A DNA stretch of 10,594 bases from CAZWKI01 sp964634645 (GTDB lineage Bacteria > Patescibacteriota > Patescibacteriia > UBA1558 > S5-K13). The notes beneath the pieces were generated by a model. It was not told the DNA's origin. It searched no databases and saw only the letters and a list, made by a program, of their open reading frames with translations. Positions 5,542 to 10,594 of this stretch are shown in pieces. Both the position numbers and the translations under genes were made by a program. Every line of letters starts with the position of its first letter. Positions within the stretch are counted from its first letter, which is position 1. The stretch spans positions 1-10,594 of the forward strand of contig CAZWKI010000035.1 in assembly GCA_964634645.1 (NCBI GenBank), written 5' to 3'.

Positions 5542-6414
5542 ATGAATTTTATTTTAGGAAAAAAAGTAAAGATGACGCAAATTTTTCTTGATGATGGAAA
5601 GTTTATTCCAGTAACTATAGTTAGTGTAGAACCAAGCACTGTCATAAGAATAAAAACAATAGAAAAAGATGGATATAATGCCATTGTTTTGGCATATGAC
5701 AACAAAAATAAAATTGGAAAATCAATTTTGGGATTATTTAAAAATTTTGGAAAATTTAGATATATAAAAGAATTTAGAACAGACGATATAAAAGACTTAA
5801 AGCCAGGTGATAAAATAGGTTTAAATAGTTTTTCGCAAGGAGATAAAATAAAAGTTACATCTTATTCAAAAGGAAAAGGATTTCAAGGTGTTGTAAAAAG
5901 ACACGGATTCCGTGGTGCAAGTGCAACTCACGGTACAAAAGATCAGCTTAGAATGCCAGGAAGTATTGGAGCGACTGAGTCCGCAAGAGTTTTTAGAGGA
6001 GTAAGAATGCCCGGAAGAATGGGTGGAGAAAAGGTTACTATTGATAATTTAGAAATAGTAAAAATAGAAAGCGAAAAAAATTTGATATATATAAAGGGTG
6101 CTATTTCTGGTGGAAGCAACGCACTTGTTGTTATAAAAGGCAAAGGAGATATAAAATTATATGAAGAGCCAAAATCAAAAGTAGAAAAAAATGAAGAAAC
6201 AATAAATGATATAAATGTAAAAATTGCAGTAGCAGAAGACAAAGATGCAGAAATTCCAGAAGTTGTAGGAAAAGAAGAAATTGTTATTGAAGACGTTTTG
6301 CCAGAGGCGCCAGAAATTTCTGAGGTTATAGAAGATAAAAAAGAAAAGATACTTGATGATAACAAAGAAAACAAAAATGACTCAGAAGACAAATCCCTAA
6401 AACCTAAAATCTAA
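5542..6414 (+). CDS. rplC: 50S ribosomal protein L3 with long acidic tail
   Basis: L3 is an early assembly protein of the 50S subunit; its loop reaches toward the peptidyl transferase centre. The core occupies about residues 1-208: ILGKKVKMTQIF at the start, FQGVVKRHGFRGASATHGT (114-132), RMPGSIG (137-143), then VRMPGRMGGEKVT (154-166). The position aligned with the PrmB-methylated Gln150 of E. coli appears to be Glu146. The product is 290 residues against about 209 in E. coli. Residues 211-290 form a low-complexity tail with 25 Asp/Glu and 14 Lys, with motifs such as EIPEVV and LPEAPEISEV. The final codons and the stop lie inside a heptad repeat array. No SD is seen; a palindrome TTTGTATACAAA (5527-5538) lies just before the start. 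Confidence 0.96.
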   Translation: MNFILGKKVKMTQIFLDDGKFIPVTIVSVEPSTVIRIKTIEKDGYNAIVLAYDNKNKIGKSILGLFKNFGKFRYIKEFRTDDIKDLKPGDKIGLNSFSQGDKIKVTSYSKGKGFQGVVKRHGFRGASATHGTKDQLRMPGSIGATESARVFRGVRMPGRMGGEKVTIDNLEIVKIESEKNLIYIKGAISGGSNALVVIKGKGDIKLYEEPKSKVEKNEETINDINVKIAVAEDKDAEIPEVVGKEEIVIEDVLPEAPEISEVIEDKKEKILDDNKENKNDSEDKSLKPKI

Positions 6415-6437
6415 AACCTAAAATCTAAAACCCAAAT
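6396..6437. repeat. One-armed heptad array across the rplC stop codon
   Basis: The heptads CCTAAAA, CCTAAAA, TCTAAAA, CCTAAAA and TCTAAAA (6396-6430) are followed by a degenerate CCCAAAT (6431-6437), one base before the rplD ATG. These are downstream-arm type units with no TTTCAG arm beside them. The array encodes the last rplC residues LKPKI and supplies the TAA stop (6412-6414). Confidence 0.88.
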
Positions 6438-6438
6438 C

Positions 6439-7071
6439 ATGATAAAAGAAAAAATTTATAATTTAGAAGGACAAGAGACTGGCGAAATTGAATTAGATTC
6501 AAAAATTTTTGAAATTAAAATAAACCCAAGTGTAGTTCAACAAGTTGTTGAAGCACATTTGGCAAATAGAAGAGTTGCTATATCTGATACAAAACAAATG
6601 GGAGATGTGCGTGGCGGAGGAAGAAAGCCCTGGAAACAAAAAGGAACTGGTCGCGCAAGACAGGGCTCTATAAGATCACCACAGTGGAAAGGCGGAGGAG
6701 TTATTTTTGGTCCACAGAAAGAAAGAAATTTTTCAAAGAAAATAAATCAAAAAACCAAAACAAAAGCTTTATTTATGGTTTTGACAGATAAACTACAAAA
6801 TACAAGAATAAAAATTGTTGAGAATTTTGATTTGTTAGACAAAAAAACAAAAAATTTAATAACAATCATTGATAAGTTAGGAATGAAAGACAAAAAGATT
6901 TTAATTGGAACAGACAAAACAAATGAAAATATTTTAAATGCATCAAAAAATTTGAAAAATATCAAAATGTTGCCAGCAGACAGTTTCAATGTTTATGCAC
7001 TTTTAAAATATGAATATTTGATTTTAACCAAGTCAGCAATAAACAAAATTACAAAACATTTCTTAAAATAA
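6439..7071 (+). CDS. rplD: 50S ribosomal protein L4
   Basis: L4 is an early 50S assembly protein whose loop lines the peptide exit tunnel; in E. coli it also represses the S10 operon. The 210-residue length is normal (about 200). The N-terminal region (1-48) leads to the conserved loop MGDVRGGGRKPWKQKGTGRARQGS (54-77) and SPQWKGGGVIFGP (80-92), then RNFSKKINQKTKTKAL. The C-terminal half is a lysine- and asparagine-rich Rossmann-like part, poorly conserved as usual. It begins one base after a heptad array without any SD and is followed by rplW after 6 nt, which suggests translational coupling of those two. Whether L4 regulates this operon cannot be seen. Confidence 0.97.
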   Translation: MIKEKIYNLEGQETGEIELDSKIFEIKINPSVVQQVVEAHLANRRVAISDTKQMGDVRGGGRKPWKQKGTGRARQGSIRSPQWKGGGVIFGPQKERNFSKKINQKTKTKALFMVLTDKLQNTRIKIVENFDLLDKKTKNLITIIDKLGMKDKKILIGTDKTNENILNASKNLKNIKMLPADSFNVYALLKYEYLILTKSAINKITKHFLK

Positions 7072-7077
7072 AATACT

Positions 7078-7536
7078 ATGGGATTATTCGGCAAAAAAAC
7101 AACAAGTGATAAAACAGAAAAAAAAGACGAAATAAAAAAGTCCGACTCTTTAAATATCTCAGAAGAAAAAAAAGATCTTACCATAGAAGAGATTACAAAT
7201 GAGAAAAAAGAAAAGAAACATGCAAAACAACACATTACAAAATCAGACACAAAAGATGCATATAAGGTTTTGATAAAACCACTTATAACAGAAAAAGCAG
7301 CATATCTTAAATCAGAAAATAAATATTTATTTCAAGTTAATATAAAAGCAACAAAAAATGAAATAAAAAAAGCTATTTTTCATGTTTATGGATTGTGGCC
7401 ACAGGATATCAATGTAATAAATTTAAAAGGTAAGAAAGTAAGATACGGAAAATCTCAAGGAACAACCAAAAATAAGAAAAAAGCAATAGTAACTCTTAAA
7501 AAAGGAGAAAGTATAGAAATATACGAAGGAGTTTAA
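7078..7536 (+). CDS. rplW: 50S ribosomal protein L23 with N-terminal extension
   Basis: L23 lies at the exit of the peptide tunnel, where trigger factor and SRP dock. The core starts near residue 60 (DAYKVLIKPLITEKAAYL) and runs through NKYLFQVNIKATKNEIKKAI (81-100), FHVYGLWPQDINVINLKGKKVR (101-122) to VTLKKGESIEIYEGV. Glu72 in the ITEKA motif aligns with E. coli Glu18, the trigger-factor contact. The product has 152 residues against about 100 in E. coli; residues 1-59 are a Lys/Glu/Asp-rich tail beginning MGLFGKK. No later in-frame ATG lies between codon 1 and the core, so ATG 7078 is favoured, 6 nt after the rplD stop. No SD; initiation is probably coupled to rplD. Confidence 0.95.
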   Translation: MGLFGKKTTSDKTEKKDEIKKSDSLNISEEKKDLTIEEITNEKKEKKHAKQHITKSDTKDAYKVLIKPLITEKAAYLKSENKYLFQVNIKATKNEIKKAIFHVYGLWPQDINVINLKGKKVRYGKSQGTTKNKKKAIVTLKKGESIEIYEGV

Positions 7537-7556
7537 TATTTTCAGTTTATGATTTA

Positions 7557-7655
7557 GTAATTTTCAATTGATTAACTGTTTAGCTATTTACAACTCAAAA
7601 TATAAAAATAGAAAATAGTAAATCAATAAAAAATTGAAAATAGAAAATAGCAAAT
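7557..7655. repeat. AT-rich degenerate repeats, rplW-rplB gap
   Basis: TTTTCAATTGATT (7561-7573) has a split inverted partner, AATCAAT + six A + TTGAAAA (7621-7640). A 16-nt direct repeat with one change, ATAGAAAATAGTAAAT (7608-7623) and ATAGAAAATAGCAAAT (7640-7655), recurs at a 32-nt period. The 12-mer AAAATAGTAAAT is also upstream of fusA (1164-1175). The rest of the 126-nt gap shows no promoter or terminator I can support. Confidence 0.65.
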
Positions 7656-7662
7656 TAAAGAT

Positions 7663-8505
7663 ATGGCAATAAAATTATACAAACCAACAACATCAGCAAG
7701 AAGACACACATCTGTGGCTATAAATCGTTTGGTTTCAAGAAAAAGCAAGCCAAATAAAAAATTATCTCTAATAAGAAAAAAACACAGTGGAAGAAATAAT
7801 TCTGGCAAAATCACAGTAAGACATAAGGGTGGTGGAGAAAAAAGGTATATTAGAATTATTGATTTCAAAATGGATAAATATGATATTCCTGCAAAAGTTG
7901 AAAAATTAGAATACGATCCAAACAGAAACGCATACATAGCTTTGATTTGTTATAAGGACGGAGAAAGAAGATATGTCATTGCCTGTGATTCAATGAGGGT
8001 CGGTGGGCACGTTATTAGCTCAAAAACAAAACTAGAATTAGCAGATGGAAACAGATTTCCACTTTCTCTTATTCCAACGGGCTCATTTATTTATAATATA
8101 GAATTACAACCAGAAAGTGGTGCAAAATTAGTACGTGGTGCAGGTGGTTCAGCTACCTTTTTGGGAATTGATGGAGAGAAAGCGCAGATAAAATTACCAT
8201 CTGGAGAAACAAGAATAGTTTCAAAAAATTGTCTTGCTACAATAGGAACTGTTTCCAACTCAGAACATAGAAATATAAGATGGGGTAAAGCAGGAAGAAT
8301 GAGACATCGTGGAATCAAACCAACAGTAAGAGGAAAAGTAATGAACCCATGTGATCATCCACACGGAGGAGGAGAAGGTAAGCATCCTATTGGTATGAAA
8401 TATCCAAAGACTCCGTGGGGCAAACATGCAATCGGTGTAAAAACAAGAAAGAAAAAGAAATATAGCAATAAGATGATTATAAGACGCAGAGCCAAGAGAA
8501 AATAA
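7663..8505 (+). CDS. rplB: 50S ribosomal protein L2
   Basis: L2 is needed for subunit association and for building the peptidyl transferase region. The 280-residue length fits the family (273 in E. coli). Conserved blocks in order are RNNSGKITVRHKGGGEKRYIR (44-64), RIIDFK (64-69), VEKLEYDPNRNAYIALI (79-95), YKDGERRYV (97-105), SGAKLVRGAGGSA (152-164), LPSGETRIV (178-186), GKAGRMRHRG (208-217), PTVRGKVMNPCDHPHGGGEG (220-239) and TPWGKHAIGVKTRKKKK (250-266). The DHPHGGGEG motif with its essential histidine region (H232, H234) is intact. The MAIKLYKPTTSARR start is canonical, though no SD precedes it (AAATTAAAGAT only). Identification is secure. Confidence 0.98.
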   Translation: MAIKLYKPTTSARRHTSVAINRLVSRKSKPNKKLSLIRKKHSGRNNSGKITVRHKGGGEKRYIRIIDFKMDKYDIPAKVEKLEYDPNRNAYIALICYKDGERRYVIACDSMRVGGHVISSKTKLELADGNRFPLSLIPTGSFIYNIELQPESGAKLVRGAGGSATFLGIDGEKAQIKLPSGETRIVSKNCLATIGTVSNSEHRNIRWGKAGRMRHRGIKPTVRGKVMNPCDHPHGGGEGKHPIGMKYPKTPWGKHAIGVKTRKKKKYSNKMIIRRRAKRK

Positions 8506-8513
8506 ATTAATTA

Positions 8514-8589
8514 GGTTTCAGATTATAGGTTTCAGATTTCAGCTAAACACATTTCCTAAAACCTAAAACCTAAACACTAAACACTAAAA
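8514..8589. repeat. Heptad inverted-repeat element, rplB-rpsS gap
   Basis: Upstream heptads GGTTTCA, GATTATA, GGTTTCA and GATTTCA (8514-8541) are followed by a short centre (8542-8554) and downstream heptads CCTAAAA, CCTAAAA, CCTAAAC, ACTAAAC and ACTAAAA (8555-8589). As at 476-550, upstream units mostly have TTTCA and downstream units have CTAAA rather than its exact complement. The array ends two bases before the rpsS ATG. Confidence 0.9.
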
Positions 8590-8591
8590 TT

Positions 8592-8879
8592 ATGTCAAGA
8601 AGTTTAAAAAAATTACCATTTACATGTGAAAAATTGATGAAGAGAATTCACGATAGTAAACCCGGAGATAAGACAATTATAAAAACATGGTCCAGAAGGT
8701 CTACTATTATTCCAGAGATGGTTGGATACACTATTTATGTTCATAATGGCAAAGATCATTTACCGGTATTTGTAGTAGAAAATATGGTTGGTCATAAATT
8801 GGGAGAGTTTTCTCCAACAAAGAAGTTTCTTGGACATGGTGGTAAAATGGCGAAAACACAAGGAAAGAAAGGTAAATAA
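8592..8879 (+). CDS. rpsS: 30S ribosomal protein S19
   Basis: S19 binds 16S rRNA in the 30S head beside S13 and reaches toward the A-site finger of the large subunit. The 95-residue product matches the usual length (92 in E. coli). It shows the canonical start [28 protein letters not shown] (28-45), and the family signature [19 protein letters not shown] (65-83), then a lysine-rich end. The start codon directly follows the heptad element and lacks an SD. Nothing unusual in the protein. Confidence 0.98.
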   Translation: MSRSLKKLPFTCEKLMKRIHDSKPGDKTIIKTWSRRSTIIPEMVGYTIYVHNGKDHLPVFVVENMVGHKLGEFSPTKKFLGHGGKMAKTQGKKGK

Positions 8880-8886
8880 TTAATTT

Positions 8887-8920
8887 AGCTACGTGACTAC
8901 GTAGTTGACTAAGACAATAG
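8887..8920. repeat. Octamer-type repeat, rpsS-rplV gap
   Basis: Upstream units GCTACGTG and ACTACGTA are followed by GTTGACTAAGACAATAG, whose reverse strand contains TTGTCTTA. This repeats the CGTA (upstream) against CTTA (downstream, reversed) pattern of the element at 3272-3330. ACTACGTAGT (8896-8905) is a perfect palindrome. The element fills most of the 42-nt gap and ends one base before the rplV ATG. Confidence 0.6.
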
Positions 8921-8921
8921 T

Positions 8922-9452
8922 ATGGAAGTAAAGGCAAAACTAAAACATTATCGAATAGCTCCTAGAAAAGCTAGATTAGTTGCTGATCTTGTAAGAAGTC
9001 TTGGTGTTAATAATGCTATAAATCAGCTTAGTAATTTGGACAAAAAGTCAGCACCAGTGATTCTAAAATTATTAAACTCAGCTATTGCAAATGCAACAAA
9101 TAATTTTTCTTTGAAAAAAGATAATTTATATATAAAAGAAATAAAAGTAGATCAAGGGCCAGCCCTAAAAAGATGGATGGCAAGAGCACACGGAAGAGGA
9201 GCAAGAATTTTGAAATTTACAAGTCATATAACCATAACTTTGGATGAAAAAATTCCAAGTAAAGATAATGTAGAGAAAAAAACAAAGAAAATAAAAAAAG
9301 CCAAAATTGAAAATAAAGATATTGTTATAGCAGAAAAACCAAAGAAACAAAAAATAGAGCATAGACATAGAGAAGATAAAAAAACATATAATAAGAAAAA
9401 TTTTGGTTTAGGCCAGAAAAATAAGTCTTTAAGAAAGACAGGAGATAAATAA
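8922..9452 (+). CDS. rplV: 50S ribosomal protein L22 with basic C-terminal tail
   Basis: L22 contributes a beta-hairpin to the wall of the exit tunnel and has its globular part near the tunnel mouth. The core covers residues 1-110: KAKLKHYRIAPRKARLVADLVR (4-25), LNSAIANATNN (51-61), LYIKEIKVDQGPALKRWMARAHGRGARILKFTSHITI (69-105), which includes the tunnel hairpin. E. coli L22 is 110 residues; this one is 176, with a lysine-rich, probably disordered tail at 111-176 (KKTKKIKKAKIENKD and similar). The tail's 3' end holds the SD of rpsC. No SD is visible for rplV itself. The gap to rpsC is one base, so the two are probably translationally coupled. Confidence 0.96.
   Translation: MEVKAKLKHYRIAPRKARLVADLVRSLGVNNAINQLSNLDKKSAPVILKLLNSAIANATNNFSLKKDNLYIKEIKVDQGPALKRWMARAHGRGARILKFTSHITITLDEKIPSKDNVEKKTKKIKKAKIENKDIVIAEKPKKQKIEHRHREDKKTYNKKNFGLGQKNKSLRKTGDK
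9440..9444 (+). promoter_or_regulatory. Shine-Dalgarno of rpsC inside rplV
   Basis: AGGAG lies 9 nt before ATG 9454, within the last rplV codons. Together with the tuf site it is the only clear SD in the window. Confidence 0.8.
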
Positions 9453-9453
9453 A

Positions 9454-10179
9454 ATGGGACAAAAAGTAAATCCAATATCGTTTCGATTAGGAAATCTCCA
9501 GACATGGAAGTCTAGATGGTTTAGCGATAAAAATTATGCACAATATCTAAAAGAAGATATTACAATTAGAAGATTCTTGAAAGTTAAATTAAGAGACGCC
9601 TCTATTGCAAGATTAGAAATAAATAGATCTGCAAATGGTATTGAACTTGTAATACATTCTGGAAGACCCGGTATTATTATTGGACGTGGTGGATCAGATG
9701 TTGAAGATTTAAAAAAAGAAATTATCAATAAATGTTTAGATAAAAACAAAAAACACAATTTAAAAATTTCTATAGAAGAAGTCAAAAAACCATTGATGGC
9801 AGCAGAGATTGTTTTGCAAAGCATGATAGATCAAACAGAAAAAAGATTACCATACAGAAAAGTTATGAAGAAAGCAATTGAAAGATGTATGGAAGCAGGA
9901 TGCAAAGGAGTAAAGGTAATGATGTCAGGAAGATTGAATGGAGTAGAAATTGCAAGAAGAGAAATGTTAAGAGATGGACAATTGCCACTTCACACATTTA
10001 GAGCAAACATAGATTATGCAAGAGGGGTAGCTAGAACTACCTATGGAGCAATTGGAATAAAGGTTTGGCTCTACAAAGATACGGAAGTAGAAAATAGCAA
10101 AAAACAAACACAATCAAATTTTAATTCAGACAATAAATCATATAATAAACCAGTAAGAAGAGTATATAATAAGAAGTAA
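9454..10179 (+). CDS. rpsC: 30S ribosomal protein S3
   Basis: S3 lines the mRNA entry channel of the 30S subunit and takes part in mRNA unwinding. The 241-residue product (233 in E. coli) starts with the canonical MGQKVNPISFRLG. The KH type II domain spans about 40-108 with the GXXG loop GRGG at 77-80. The C-terminal domain has MSGRLNGVEIARREMLRDGQLPLHTFRANIDYA (157-189) and TTYGAIGIKVWLYK (195-208). R135, K136 and K139 align with the E. coli helicase-related R131, R132 and K135. Residues 212-241 are an Asn/Ser/Lys-rich tail. It starts one base after rplV with a clear AGGAG 9 nt upstream, which supports the start. Confidence 0.98.
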   Translation: MGQKVNPISFRLGNLQTWKSRWFSDKNYAQYLKEDITIRRFLKVKLRDASIARLEINRSANGIELVIHSGRPGIIIGRGGSDVEDLKKEIINKCLDKNKKHNLKISIEEVKKPLMAAEIVLQSMIDQTEKRLPYRKVMKKAIERCMEAGCKGVKVMMSGRLNGVEIARREMLRDGQLPLHTFRANIDYARGVARTTYGAIGIKVWLYKDTEVENSKKQTQSNFNSDNKSYNKPVRRVYNKK

Positions 10180-10182
10180 TAA

Positions 10183-10234
10183 GGTTTCAGGTTTTAGGTT
10201 TCAGAATTGATTTCCTAAAAACTAAAAACTAAAA
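10183..10234. repeat. Heptad inverted-repeat element, rpsC-rplP gap
   Basis: Upstream heptads GGTTTCA, GGTTTTA and GGTTTCA (10183-10203) and downstream heptads CCTAAAA, ACTAAAA and ACTAAAA (10214-10234) flank the centre GAATTGATTT. It has the same layout and arm asymmetry as the elements at 476-550 and 8514-8589. Here a GC-rich palindrome follows the downstream arm before the next gene. Confidence 0.88.
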
Positions 10235-10238
10235 ACTA

Positions 10239-10258
10239 CCTGCCTGACGGCAGGCAGG
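10239..10258. repeat. GC-rich palindromic repeat, copy 2 (upstream of rplP)
   Basis: CCTGCCTG and CAGGCAGG pair perfectly around the loop ACGG. It is the sister of the element at 1137-1156 and is likewise followed by AAAA. Its 3' end, GGCAGG, lies 12 nt before the rplP ATG and could serve as a weak SD that the hairpin would hide. Confidence 0.85.
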
Positions 10259-10270
10259 AAAACTAAAAAA

Positions 10271-10594
10271 ATGTTAGCACCAAAAAAAGAAAAACACAGA
10301 AAATGGCATAGAGGAGATAAGATAAGAGGAATTGCTACTCAAGGCAATAGGGTTAGTTTTGGAAGTTTTGGAATTCAATCAAAAGAAGCGGGATGGATTA
10401 GTGCAAGACAAATTGAAGCAGCTAGAAGAACTATAGTACATAATCTAGTAAAAGGAACAAAATATTGGATTAGAATATTTCCTAGCAAACCCATTACATC
10501 AAAAAGTAGCGAAATGCCAATGGGAAAAGGAAAGGGTCCCGTTGATCACTATGTAGCAGTTGTAAAACCAGGAAGTGTTTTGTTTGAAGTTGAT
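10271..10594 (+). CDS. rplP: 50S ribosomal protein L16, 3' end beyond the window
   Basis: L16 binds near the A-site tRNA elbow and helps mature the peptidyl transferase region. The 108 codons visible run to the window edge without a stop; E. coli L16 has 136, so roughly the last 28 residues are missing because of the window, not a mutation. Reading gives MLAPKKEKHRKWHRG at the start, then VSFGSFGIQSKEAGW (28-42), SARQIEAARRTI (44-55), YWIRIFPSKPITSK (65-78), MGKGKGPVDHYVAVVKPGSVLFE (84-106). The position before MGKGKG is Pro83 where E. coli has the RoxA-hydroxylated Arg81, so that modification would be absent. It follows rpsC in the canonical order. Confidence 0.96.
   Translation, partial: MLAPKKEKHRKWHRGDKIRGIATQGNRVSFGSFGIQSKEAGWISARQIEAARRTIVHNLVKGTKYWIRIFPSKPITSKSSEMPMGKGKGPVDHYVAVVKPGSVLFEVD

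Noticed and set aside
5943..6392. 149-codon open frame on the minus strand
   Set aside because: Serine/isoleucine/phenylalanine-rich antisense shadow of the acidic L3 tail and core; no recognisable domain.
7623..7937. 104-codon minus-strand frame over the rplW-rplB gap and rplB start
   Set aside because: Overlaps the conserved L2 N-terminus and starts in repeats; no family resemblance.
9224..9505. 93-codon open frame on the minus strand
   Set aside because: Phe/Leu-rich shadow of the lysine-rich L22 tail and the rpsC start; not a plausible protein.
10271..10594. rplP truncation as a pseudogene
   Set aside because: The frame is open to the last base of the window; the missing end is only the window edge.

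Overview
The window is a run of translation genes, all on the + strand. It joins a complete str operon (rpsL, rpsG, fusA, tuf) to the first two thirds of the S10 operon (rpsJ, rplC, rplD, rplW, rplB, rpsS, rplV, rpsC, and rplP cut by the window end). The order is the canonical bacterial one. The only extra gene is a 70-codon ORF between fusA and tuf that looks like an orphan Phd/YefM-type antitoxin domain. All genes read with the standard bacterial code; no in-frame TGA needs to be read as sense.

Lineage (inference): low G+C, AGA-dominated arginine codons, little use of Shine-Dalgarno sequences, charged tails on several ribosomal proteins, and intergenic TTTCAG/CTAAAA heptad arrays with CCTGCC...GGCAGG palindromes together suggest a Patescibacteria/CPR genome, probably Parcubacteria-like. 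No single feature proves it.

Layout: rpsL 41-466; heptad inverted repeat; rpsG 552-1016; a 166-nt gap with octamer units, a UACG-loop hairpin and a GC-rich palindrome; fusA 1183-3258; octamer repeat; Phd-like ORF 3331-3543; a tuf promoter, 5'UTR palindrome and good SD; tuf 3684-4868; a strong hairpin (terminator candidate); rpsJ 4953-5333; a 208-nt structured spacer ending in a terminator-like hairpin; rplC 5542-6414; heptad array overlapping the rplC stop codon; rplD 6439-7071; rplW 7078-7536; AT-rich repeat gap; rplB 7663-8505; heptad inverted repeat; rpsS 8592-8879; octamer repeat; rplV 8922-9452; rpsC 9454-10179; heptad repeat plus second GC palindrome; rplP 10271 onward. No gene-free stretch exceeds 300 nt.

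How it works together: the ribosomal proteins build both subunits, and EF-G and EF-Tu drive elongation. The tuf gene appears to be its own transcription unit. The other genes are separated mostly by repeat elements that show neither promoters nor SD sequences and often end within a few bases of the next start codon. The gene content is ordinary. The unusual part is this modular intergenic repeat system, whose upstream and downstream arms use systematically different units, and the structured rpsJ-rplC spacer.
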